Part shown: positions 22,561 to 32,789 of the stretch, piece by piece
How the letters are laid out: each line of letters begins with the position of its first letter
Position numbering within the stretch: the first letter of the stretch is position 1
From: Cordia subcordata
Taxonomy: Eukaryota > Streptophyta > Magnoliopsida > Boraginales > Cordiaceae
Reading direction: 5' to 3'
Length of the DNA: 64,000 nucleotides
Assembly: GCA_028554755.1 (NCBI GenBank)
Contig: JAPTOF010000010.1
Coordinates: forward strand, 6,360,001 to 6,424,000
Notes under the pieces: generated by a model
Told to the model about the DNA's origin: nothing
Seen by the model: the letters and a program-made list of their open reading frames with translations, nothing else
The model's database searches: none
Made by a program: the position numbers and the translations under genes

Positions 22561-24225
22561 GTGAAACTAAAAATGAAGGATCCTTACGTATAGATAAATT
22601 AATCAAGACCAAAATATATGAAAAATTCAAACAAATAAGTAGTTCGAGTTAATCAAAGGTTCATCTAAGCTCCAGCTACATCAGTATTGAAGTTCCTATT
22701 TAGGTAAACCTTCATTTGCAGGAATATGTGATTGATGGGCGTCGAAATCACTAAAAATAATTTTTTGCTCTTACCTTATAAAATTTGTGCAAGTGATGAG
22801 AAAGGGTTGAACCCACAGAGATTGGTTGATTAATAATGTTTATGATATCAAGATGATTAATCAAGCAAATTACAAGTAAGCAGGGGATTATAGACAACTA
22901 AAATAAATAAACTAAATTTGGACAGTGCAGCAGTCTCTTAGGTGCGGGTGCATCAGCTTGACGGATTAATTAAAATTGAATGAACAGTAAAACTAAATTC
23001 AATGAAGCAAAAGAATAATCAATCAAAAATACAAAAAACAAATTAAAGGTGAAATTCAATGGATTCAAAGCCTAACCTAGGGTGCAGTCTACGTTTAGAC
23101 CTACAATTCTAATTCTAGATGTAAAGGTAACTCTCGCTTATTTTAATAAACCAGATACAATCGTCGACAAGGCCTAACAATCTAATCCTTCCTTTTTGTG
23201 TTAATAATAGTTCAAAACCTCTGCAATTTCTCCCCAATTATTTCCCTTGCCTATTAGATGGTTTAACCCCTGGAAATGACTATAAGGTCTATCTAAAGGT
23301 AGCATTGTAAAGCTCTAGAAGGACCTAATTCAAAAAGTCAATTCTCTTGCAAAAATTGCTAAGTTAGATTATATGCTTGCATAAGAAACATGGTTACCAC
23401 TATTTTAGATTAATTTGAAAAATCTTTAATTGACCCCATATCACCTAGTAATTGAACAATCAATGCCAAATTGAACAATCACAAGATGATAATATTCTTA
23501 AAATAGAAAACACATAAATACCAAGATAAATCGAAAGAAGAATCAATTAGATCTCACGAAATTGAAGAACCATAAACTTCGATTAAATCCCTACCTAGAA
23601 GTAGAAGTCTAGCAATCCATTGACATGTAGCAGGCGCATAAAACAAAGAAAATATTTGCTGAAAAATAATGAATAAGAACTAGAATAATCCCTACATAGT
23701 TTCCTGGAGAATTATAAAGGAAAAATATCTAACTTAGGAATTCTTTTAGATAAGGAAATTCTTTAGAGACTAATCTAAAATAAAAGCTAAATATCATTAA
23801 TACAATCTTTGTAAAAAATAAAGCATTCTAAAATAGTCTCTTTCCTAATAGAATCAAAATAAGTCTTTGGTCAAAAATTCCGTCCCAAGAAAGTTGCAAA
23901 AGATCTTCTGAATACCTGCCAAACTTGTCAATCTCACGTAGACTCTGAGATGGGCGCTAAGGCGGCAACGTCTATTTAACAGCTCAAATCATGTCCAAAA
24001 GCTCATTGAATCCATACATATCTTTTCCTTCACTTTTTCCAAGACAACTTTTACCAAAATACACAAAATAACAGTAATTAGGATGCATCTAATTCCAAAA
24101 TCAAGCACAAATCATAATAAATTCATTATGTACTATGGACTTATCAGTTATCACCTCCAAAATATACTGCAATACGAAGTATCTGAATGAGAAAAAGATA
24201 TTTGGGTATACAATTTTCGTTCCAT
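21296..24225 (+). repeat. Segmental duplication block, copy a
   Basis: Starting at aaaagtattttgtatttgct this non-coding block is repeated at 39543-42325 with high similarity over its full length, including a solo LTR inside it. It is followed in both places by the PKS 5' flank. A (TA)n tract at 22517-22556 is present here but replaced by a short A run at the matching place (about 40756) in the other copy. Confidence 0.8.
22733..24146 (-). mobile_element. Solo LTR, copy a
   Basis: On the minus strand it begins TGATAAGTCCATAG and ends TTTCGACGCCCATCA, i.e. TG...CA termini. Flanking 5-bp direct repeats are gtgat (left, 22728-22732) and gttat (right, 24147-24151), with one mismatch. It contains a conserved tail motif ggttgaacccacagagatt at about 22806. 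There is no coding frame. It is 1.4 kb long and present at the same place in the duplicate at 40946-42246, so it was inserted before the segment duplicated. Confidence 0.65.
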
Positions 24226-24250
24226 ATATTTTGGTCTTCCACGTTTTAAA

Positions 24251-24500
24251 GGGTAAATTGCCCAAGCCCCCTGTGGTATATAAGTGTATGTTATCCCCTA
24301 TAATTTTAAAATAAGTACAAATATTCCTTTTAGGGGTATATGTGCTAGACATTTTAAGGATCACATGTAGGTTTTATGTCTATTTTTACATGTGTGCTAT
24401 TTATTTTAAGGCCATAAGGGGTTCTCTAGCTTATTTTGAAAATACATAAGAATAACATGTACTTATGATAAATCATAGTAGAGGTCGGTGCAATTTATCC
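24251..24500. mobile_element. Mutator-type MITE, 250 bp, copy a
   Basis: Starts gggtaaattg and ends caatttatcc, with 9-bp target duplication cgttttaaa at 24242-24250 and 24501-24509. The same insertion is present at 42351-42602. The matching sites upstream of copy 1 (8224-8232) and in the relic unit (36287-36295) hold a single uninterrupted copy of the target. Confidence 0.85.
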
Positions 24501-24781
24501 CGTTTTAAATGAGAGATTCACTTCAACATTTTTTGTCCAAAACACCATGAGTGTGTCATTTACTATGAACCAAAAAAGAAAATGTCTTTTACCATGTCAA
24601 GGCTGAGCCACTCATATCGCATTCAATGTTGTCATGTGAGATTTTTACACAAGAAACTATGCCCATCAAGCCAATTGTGTCAACATCATCAATAGCAGAA
24701 TTAGGATTTCGGCGTATGGGGACAAAATATTAAAAAATATTTTTATTCAAAAAATTAATGAAAAATTTTCTAATAAGATAT

Positions 24782-24810
24782 AATACATACATACATACAT
24801 ACATATATAC

Positions 24811-24853
<43 letters not shown>

Positions 24854-24874
24854 TATATATATAATGTGTTTGTG

Positions 24875-24926
<52 letters not shown>
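24782..24926. repeat. Compound microsatellite (TACA)n-(TA)n
   Basis: A (TACA) run at 24785-24805 is followed by two (TA)n runs at about 24818-24846 and 24879-24926. The open frame across it (24758-24940) is purely repeat-derived. Confidence 0.9.
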
Positions 24927-24929
<3 letters not shown>

Positions 24930-25935
24930 TGATGTACTAAGAGAACAAAAAAATATTTCCTAATCTCAAAACATTTTTGAGTACATAGAGAAATAACTGT
25001 TTCTTGTTAATTGACCCCAAAAAAATTATATATTGTATATCTATACTTTTGCCTTGGCATCTTCTCTTAAATATCATAAAAATCATAAAAAAAATTAATA
25101 AAAAGTTATTGACTACATCTTTTTACTATTAAATATATTATTATCAAGGATAAAGTAATTAATAAAGATGTCAAAACTTAAATATAATTGCGTATTAAAT
25201 TTTCAATAAAGAGTTAGATGACATTATTATTGAGAATCATTAAAAATGAACTAAATAACCAACAATATTTTGCTACTTAATTTTTTTAACAATTTATTAG
25301 GTGAAAGTGATAAATAATAAAAATACAAACTTGTTATTATTTTTTTTTGAGTTAGGGGAGACAAAATAAATATAAGAAACGAATACAAATCTATATTTTG
25401 GTAAAATAAATATAAGAAACATAGTTCTTTGTTATTCTTTTTGCCCTACCCCCAACCCTTAGTTCTCTACTGGACATCATGGTTTAATGTTATGCTTAAA
25501 TATTAATTTGTTGGTGGAAGACAAATGAGTTATCAATTATCTCTTTTTCTATATATCCTCCTAGACATTATCTTTATATGATATAAAAAAATAATGAAGA
25601 ATCAATGTAAGTTATCCTTATCTATTTTTCTATTAAATATATTATCATCAAGAAAAAATAATTAACATATGATACAACTTCAGAATTAGCACTACCATTA
25701 TTGAAAATTATTTAAAATAAATTTCAATAACGGACAATGTTTGGCGATTTGAAATGACTGATTAAACTTAATGAGTGTTTTCAATTATATTGTTAGTATA
25801 AATGGTCAGATAGAATAGCCTATCAAGTAATTAAGGAGACAACTAGGGAGGCGACTCATCAATGAACCCGAACAAATACGTAAAATATTAGCTACTCCAT
25901 AAAATATTTTTAAAGCTAAGGGGGCTACAACTTAT

Positions 25936-26469
25936 TGTTGGGGTGTGGCATAACAGAATGGTGGTTGGCGAAGCAAGATCATGCAGCTAAAATAGGAAAT
26001 GAGAAAAAAAATGGAAAACCCTCAATCAAATTGAGAGAAAAACCACTGGCAAGTAAGAAGGATTTCATTATGTGTAAAAGTTTTATAACCTTCTCTTTAA
26101 AAATAAGGAGAGAACTATTTACTCTCTTTTATAATTGGGAGAAACTCACTCTTATATATATATATATATATAACAAGTGGAAGAAATACTACACTTAGGA
26201 GAATTCTTTCTTATTCTCTTTAAATGCTTTGATTTGCTTCTTGCTTGGATTGGTGCATTTGCTTTCCATTCTCATGCAATTGCTTTTCATTTTCTAAGTT
26301 GGTATTAAATGCAAGAAGACTTTTGTTAGCTTCTCCAATTACCTATGCATCGGCTTTGCATATTTGTTAAAAGATTTGGATTGCAGGACATCTTAGAAGC
26401 TTACTTCCATTTTCAACGTTTGTATGCTACTTTGACTTTGTCACCAAAAGTGACTTTAGTCTCTTCATA
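25936..26469 (-). repeat. 3' LTR of the minus-strand Copia element
   Basis: Its outer end is tgttggggtgtggca. It is 534 bp long and shorter than its partner, mainly because about 100 bp present at 30950-31050 of the other LTR is missing. The element-internal end is mutated (TA in place of TG on the minus strand). Confidence 0.85.
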
Positions 26470-26547
26470 TTCTCCCACTTAAAGTCACCTTTTAGTGATC
26501 CTTCAAATCTCTCCAAACTTGCCAGTTCCATGTTGCTTATGTCTCTA

Positions 26548-29500
26548 CTAGGCCACAAAAGGATCTTTTCCAAACAAACTTGTCATAATATATGCTAGGT
26601 TCTTGTTAGTGTAAATCTTTTGCATGTCCACACTTCCTCCCTTCACTATTTCACGAACAAAGTGATATTGGACACGTATGTGTTTTGTCCTATAATGAAA
26701 GACTGGATCTCTTGCAATATGCAAGGCACTCCGACTATCACAATACAAGGAAATCTTCTCATGTTTGTACCTATGTTCCTCACTAACCTCTGAATCCATA
26801 CTGCTTCTTCACAAGTGTAACTGCCATATACTCTACCTCTATTGTAGAAAGTACCTCAACAGTCTGTAACTTGGATACCCAGCTCACCGCTCTTCTTACA
26901 AATGTAAACACATAGCCAGTAATGGACTTTCATTTATCAAAATCACCTACAAAATCTAAATCAACAAAATACTTAGCAGTAAACTTTGATCCTCCATAAC
27001 ATAGTGCAATATTTGAGGTTTCTTTGATGTATCTAAAGGTCCTCTTAACAGCATTCCAATGGTCTCTACCAAGATTCGCCATGAACTAACTGACCGTCCC
27101 AATAGCTTGAGCAATATCCGGTCTCGAACTTATCGTAGCGAACATGGGACTTCCCATTGCTGATGCATACGGTACTCGAGACATTTCCATCCTCTCTACT
27201 TCACTACTAGGGTACATACTTGAGGATAATTTATAGTTAATAAGAAGTGGGGTCGAGATTTCCTTACAATCTTGCATGTTGAAGCATCGTAAGATTTTTC
27301 TAAAGTAGTTCTTCTGGGAAATCCATACTTTTCTGTCTTTTCTGTCTCAGTGAATTTGCATTCCTAAAATTTTGTTTGCTGGTCCCAAATCCTTCATGTC
27401 AAACTCCCTAGCCAACTGTGCCTTCAATTCTTGGACACGATCTTTATTGAGGCCTGCGACCAGCATGTCGTCCACGTACTGCAATAGAATAATGAAATTG
27501 TCATTTCCAAACCTTTTGTAATACATACAATGGTCTGCATTAAGTCTGTTGTACCCGAGACTTATTATGAAGGAATCAAATCTCTTGTGCCAATACCTTG
27601 GTGCCTGCTTTGACCGTACAGAGATTTAATGAACCTACAAACCAAGTTTTCTTTTCCTTTCTCAACAAATCCTTCTGGTTGGAGCATATAAATCTCTTCT
27701 TCAAGTTCTCCATGAAGAAAAGCCGTCTTTACATCTAATTGTTCTAGATGTAAACTGAACATAGAACAAATGACCAAGGCTACTTTGATAGTTGTAAGTC
27801 TAACCACTAGAGAAAATATCTTGTAGAAGTCAATGCCTTCTTTCTGAGCAAATCCTTTTACTACCAGTCTCACACGGCATCGTTCCACCTGATCATTGCC
27901 ATCTCGTTTGATCTTGTAGACCTATTTGTTGCCGATAGCTTTCTTTCTAAGTGGTAGTGGAACAAGCTCCCACATCTTGTTTCTATGCAAGGCTTTAATC
28001 TCTTCCTACATTGCTGTCATCCACAGTGCAATATTAGGGTCATTTATAGCCACATGATAAGTTGATGGTTCTCCATCCTCTGTTAGAAGACAGTATGCAG
28101 CATCGCTTGCAATAACATAATCTAAATGCCATGCTGGTTTTGTTGTTTGACGTGATGAACGTCGGACTTTTGTAACCTCAGCCTTATCTGGTTCTTGTTT
28201 CTCATGCTCCGATGCAGCTTTAAAAGAAACATCTCCTTGTTTTGGTTTATCTTCAACTTCCACTATAGTAGTCTCCTTTTCAGTGTTGTTAACTTGATCA
28301 CTTTGTAGTTTATTCTTTGTAAAGATCACATCTCTGCTAACAACAACCTTGTGGTCAGTGGGATCCCACAAGTGATACCCCTTAACATTGTCAGCATAAC
28401 CCAAGAATAGGCATTTTTTGGATTTCGGATCCAGCTTTGTTTTTCCTTGGGAACCATACATCACGTATGCAGGACATCCGAAAACATGTAAGGTAAAATA
28501 ATCTGTGGGTTTATCGGTCCGCATTTCTATTGATGTCTTCAACCCAATTACTGTTGACCTGACTAGTTTATTAGGTAACAGCAGTTTTAACTGCTTTTGC
28601 CCAGAATGACTTGGCTAGACCTGCAGTTTCCAATATCGCTCTCGTTTTTTCGAGTAGAGTTCTGTTCATCTATTCTGCAACTCTATTTTGCTGAGTTGTA
28701 TGTGGATCGTGAACTTCCTCCGGATATCCTCTTTCTTGCAAAATGCCAAAAAATTCTTATCAGTGTATTCTCCTCCATTGTTTGTCCTTAAACACTTGAT
28801 CCTTTTACTGGACTTAAGTTCTACCCGCGCTTTGTACTACTTGAATATTTGAAACACATCTGACTTGTTTTTTATCGGGTATACCCACAATCTCCTGGAG
28901 TAGTCATCAATGAATGATACAAGATACTTTGTTCCTCCTAGGGATAAAACCGATGATTCCTATACATCTAAGTGAACCAAGTCCATAATATGTTTACTTC
29001 TGGTAGTAGATTTTCTAAAAGATAATTTATGTTGCTTACTAGTCACACAGTGCACATAGAATGGTAAGTTTACAAACTTGAGCCCGGGTAAGAGATTATG
29101 TTTTGAGAGAATCTTGAAACCTCGTTCAGACATATGGCCAAGTGTGTGATGCCACATTACTATTGATTCTTATTGGCTAGTTGGTGCAACAGATACATCT
29201 ACCTCCTGCAATGCATCTCTCAGCAGCATGTACGGATTTACCGCTATCTTTTCTGCCTTGATCACTACAAGCGCACCTTTGACGACTTTCATGATCTCAT
29301 CCTCAATATGGGTCTTACAGCCAAGGTTATCCAATTGTCCAAGAGATAACAGATTTTTCTTGAAGCTCTTCATGTATTATATTCCTTGAATGGTGCAAAT
29401 TGTACCATCGTACATTTTTATTTTGATAGTACTAGTTTCCGCAATCTCTAAGGCATGATCATTACCCATGTACACAGATCCTCTAAAGCATGGTTCATAT

Positions 29501-30417
29501 GTGTCGATCCATTCTCGATGAGAGGTCATGTGCCACGTCGCTCCCGAATCCATTATCCACACATCAGTGAGCTCCTTTATGCCTTTTGAAGTTGTTATTT
29601 CTTCGCTGTATAAAACGTCTCCATCACTAAAAGTATTTGTAAAATATCCCTAAGAGTTGATGACCTTGGGAGTTGTCTTGTTGCACCAACAATCCTTTTT
29701 GACGTGCCCTTTCTTGCCACAATTCTAGCTCTTAATATTTTTCCTGCTTCTTAATTTCGATCTACCATGATTATGGCTCCCACTTGAGCCACACTCCGTT
29801 GATCTTCCTCTCATCATCATTAGTATCTCTTCTTGTTTTAAGCTTCCTAGTATTTTCTCCCTGTTTTTGAGTCTAGACTCCTCTTCTAGAGCAGCAGCTG
29901 TAATGTCATCGAAGACTAGACTGTCTGTGAGAATATTGTTGGTGTAGTTGATGACGAGTTGATCATACAAGGCAGGTAGACTTTGAAGTAGGATATCTGC
30001 ACGTTCAAGCTCTGCTATTTTATGACCCAACGAAGTGAGTTGAGAAAATAGCGTATTTAAGGTGTTGATATGCTCCGTAACTAGTATGGTCACCCCCATT
30101 CAAAGAAAGTAAAGTCTCCTATTTGAGAAGATTTTGTTGTAAAGTGACTTGACCTCGTATAATTTAGTCAGCGTATCCTAAATTTCTTTTGCTGACTTTT
30201 TATGCTCGATGCTCAACAGCACCAAATCTACTAATGTCACATGCAAATTGGCTACAGCAACATCGTCCATCTCTTTCCACTTGTCGTCTGTTACCCCTAC
30301 TGGCCTGCCTTCAATTGCTGCAAGATAGTTATCCTTCCTCAGAATGGATTTCATCTTCAATTTCCACATGGAGAAATTACTCCCATTCAACTTCTCTATT
30401 TCGTATTTCGCCGCCAT
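26548..30417 (-). pseudogene. Gag-pol remnant of the minus-strand Copia element
   Basis: Reading down from the minus-strand ATG at 30417: Gag starts MAAKYEIEKLNGSNFSMWKL, and a second Gag piece lies at 29725-30099. A CCHC-type stretch follows near 29700-29740, then protease DSGATWHMTS (about 29550), GAG-pre-integrase MWHHTLGHMSERG (29157), integrase pieces, FGCPAYVMYG and KCLFLGYADNVKGYHLWDP (28006-28542), reverse transcriptase at 27565-27888 (VKGFAQKEGIDF, LDVKTAFLHGELEEEIYM), and RNase H at 26548-26799 (YCDSRSALHIARDPVFHYRT). The domain order is that of Ty1/Copia. Stops and frameshifts between all pieces show that it cannot make a polyprotein. Confidence 0.9.
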
Positions 30418-30578
30418 AGTGTTGATAACGATCTACTTCTGGAATTGAACTTGCTCCCACTATTTCACTGTGAACAATACTATATACTTGAACAGTACCG
30501 TGTATAGTAACGGCCCATAACTGCATATAATGATGTGTGAATAGTAACAATATCCTCAACTCATGGCTCTGATACCAT

Positions 30579-31228
30579 TGTTGGGGTGTGGCACAGCAGA
30601 ATGACAGGGTTGCCGAAGCAAAAGTAAGCAACTAAAATAAGAGATGAGAAAAAAAAAATGGATAATTGAAACACCAAAATTTTACGTAAAAAACCTTCAA
30701 TGAAATTGAGGGGAAAACCATGGGCACCTAAGGAGGATTTCACTATATGTAAAAGTTTTACAACTTTCTCTCTAAAATAAGGAGAGACCTATTTCACTCT
30801 CTCTTATAATTAGGAGCAACTCACTCTTACACTAATATATATAACAAGTGGAAGAAATACTATATTTAGAAGAATTCTTTCTTATTTTCTCTAAATGCTT
30901 TGATTTGCTTCTTGGTTGGATTGGTCCATTTGCTCTTCAATTCTCGGCTATTTATAAATGCAAATGAGCAAGATTTGTCAACCAATCTACTATGACAGCG
31001 TGCAATTCCAGCCGGCCTATTGCTTTCAATTCCTATGCAATTGCTCTTCATTTTCTAAGTTGGTATTAATGCAAGAAGACTTTTGTTAGCTTCTCCGATT
31101 AGCCATGCACTGGCTTTGCATGTTATTGCCATATTTGGTTTGCAAAAAATATTAGAAGTTAACTTCCATTTTCGACTTTTGTATGCTACTTTGACTTTGT
31201 CACCAAAAGTTACTTTAGTCTCTTCACA
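30579..31228 (-). repeat. 5' LTR of the minus-strand Copia element
   Basis: 650 bp, ends tgttggggtgtggcac and tctcttcaca (TG...CA on the minus strand). Because the element runs away from the PKS gene, this LTR stands only 163 bp before the copy 2 start codon and replaces its upstream promoter region. Confidence 0.85.
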
Positions 31229-31239
31229 CCTACAGCCCC

Positions 31240-31290
31240 TGCAACCATGTCTAAATATCAAACACCACGTAACCATGTACAAATATCACA
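31240..31290 (+). promoter_or_regulatory. Damaged core promoter of PKS copy 2
   Basis: The motif ccatgtataaatatca of copies 1 and 3 occurs here twice in altered form: tctaaata (31250-31257) and tacaaata (31278-31285). A local duplication of about 28 bp and loss of the TATA core are visible. Together with the Copia insertion just upstream, normal transcription is unlikely. Confidence 0.6.
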
Positions 31291-31767
31291 CTCCATAAGT
31301 TCGTTTGCCACACGTCCATAACTGCATATAAACTTAACCACCAAATAGCAGCCAAGGGTTAATCGAGACTTATCTCACTAGACGAACGAGAATGGCCACC
31401 ATTAAGGAAATTCGAAAGGCTCAATGTGCTAATGGGCCAGCAACAATCATGGCTAGGCACAGCCAATCCACCAAATTGCGTTGATCAGAGCTCTTATCCT
31501 GATTATTATTTTCGCATCACTAATAGTGAACACAAGAGTGAGCTCAAAGTAAAATTTAAGCGCATATGTAAGTTTATCTCTTCTTCTTTCTTTTCTTTTT
31601 CTTTCTAAATTATTCTTAGCTCGTCTATGTGTGTGATTACATGAATGTCAAGGTTGGTACTACTAAGTGCATAACAGATGATATCCTTTTTCATGAGATT
31701 TTACCAAGTCTGAAACATTCTTTAAGGTTGCTTATGACACATGATAATTTTGATTCATGTTGCATTT

Positions 31768-31803
<36 letters not shown>

Positions 31804-31804
<1 letters not shown>

Positions 31805-32365
31805 TAGTCAATCACCCGTGCAATGCACGGAGAACCAAAATTTTATTTTATATGCATAGCATTTTTTCAAAAAATTAAGATAAGTGGCATTATGTTGAAA
31901 TAAGTATCATTATTATTTTTAAATAATTACAAAAAGATAGATTCAAATAATTAAATTATGTATATTTGAGTTAAATTACAAAACAAAATATGAATAATTA
32001 AAGTATTTGGTAAAATGATTTACATTAAAATTATTAAGAGAAAGCAGTATAGAAATATGGGAAGATGATTAAAATAAGAAAAAATATATCAATTAAAATA
32101 AGTCACAATTTGATAACAACCAAATTGGAGAGTTACCATAGATATCTGTAATCAATCCAGATTGCATGTTATAATTTTGGAATGTAATATGTAAATATTA
32201 AAATAAATTAGAAAATTAATGTAAATCTCATTAAAATAAAATACGATTTTCACAATTAAATGAAATGTAAGAGCATCACATGGCAAAAAAATGTTAAGAA
32301 CGCTATCTATGCAACACTTGTCATTGTTATATTGCAAAGGGTTTTTCTATATAATATAGTATAGA
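31804..32365 (-). mobile_element. Non-autonomous Helitron, 562 bp
   Basis: On the minus strand the 5' end is A|TCTATACTATATTAT (start at 32365) and the 3' end is ccgtgcattgcacggg hairpin, then tgattga and CTAG|T (end at 31804). This is the diagnostic Helitron pattern: 5' TC, a short GC-rich hairpin some ten bases before a 3' CTRR end, insertion between A and T, and no target duplication. It carries no RepHel gene. It sits in a TA-rich stretch of the copy 2 PKS intron and has no counterpart in the introns of copies 1 and 3. Confidence 0.8.
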
Positions 32366-32371
32366 TATATA

Positions 32372-32480
32372 AAGCTCACCCTCTTCATCAAAAATGATCC
32401 GCTTGCATCGAAATGACCTAGACCAATAGAGAAATCCCAATTCATTGGGCCTTTCGATACAATCAAATAGAAAGCCCCAA
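32372..32480 (-). pseudogene. ycf2: Plastid-derived DNA: ycf2 fragment (minus strand)
   Basis: The minus strand is open over the whole stretch and translates with the peptides [33 protein letters not shown], which I recognise as an internal segment of the plastid protein Ycf2 with a few substitutions. The fragment begins six bases from the Helitron end. It is a nuclear insertion of plastid DNA (possibly by way of mitochondrial DNA) and not a functional gene. Confidence 0.8.
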
Positions 32481-32541
32481 GGGATGAACTCTTAGTTCAA
32501 ATATTAAAATTGTTGGATAGTCCCGATAAATCGGGATTACC

Positions 32542-32665
32542 AAGATAATTACATATTTACAAAATACCGTCACAATTCATCTTATTTCATCAGATCGCGG
32601 TTGTGATATAGTTTTGAAGGATGAACCAGATATGGACAGTTTCAATAAAATTTCATTGTCTCAAA
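32542..32665 (+). pseudogene. ycf2: Plastid-derived DNA: second ycf2 fragment (plus strand)
   Basis: The plus strand reads [18 protein letters not shown] then [14 protein letters not shown] and NKIS, which matches a different, more N-terminal segment of plastid Ycf2. It lies in the opposite orientation to the first fragment and 61 bp away, so the plastid DNA is rearranged. The next 85 bp (to 32750) reads partly open and ends at a (TA)n tract at 32751-32788; I could not assign it. Confidence 0.8.
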
Positions 32666-32748
32666 GACTTTCTTAAAGAGGAACCTCATGTAAATATCAT
32701 AGAATAAGGTTTGATCCTATTCATGGGGATTCTGTAAATATTCCATTC

Positions 32749-32789
<41 letters not shown>

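Larger units (their letters stand above)
24225..25935 (+). repeat. Duplicated PKS 5' flank, unit 2 (upstream of copy 2, cut by Copia)
   Basis: Counterpart of 8170-9345, 36275-37965 and 42325-44885. It ends in gggctacaacttat at 25935, where a Copia element is inserted; the continuation is at 31229. A complex microsatellite at 24782-24926 (tacatacatacatac, then (TA)n twice) lies within it. Confidence 0.75.
25936..31228 (-). mobile_element. Ty1/Copia retrotransposon with both LTRs, inserted in the promoter of PKS copy 2
   Basis: Two LTRs bound the element: 25936-26469 (3' LTR on the minus strand) and 30579-31228 (5' LTR). A 13-base primer-binding site (tggtatcagagcc on the minus strand, 30565-30577) lies one base inside the 5' LTR, and the purine tract aagtgggagaa (26470-26480) abuts the 3' LTR. 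The flanks cttat (25931-25935) and cctac (31229-31233) are each one step from cctat, which stands uninterrupted in gcctatagccc upstream of copy 3 (about 44880). The insertion therefore postdates the split of copies 2 and 3 and separates the copy 2 gene from its upstream region. Internal genes are broken. Confidence 0.9.

Noticed and set aside
24758..24940. Open frame of 60 codons over a microsatellite
   Set aside because: It is a translation of (TA)n and (TACA)n repeats (Tyr-Ile runs); the same applies to frames at 35819-36055 and 38753-39187.
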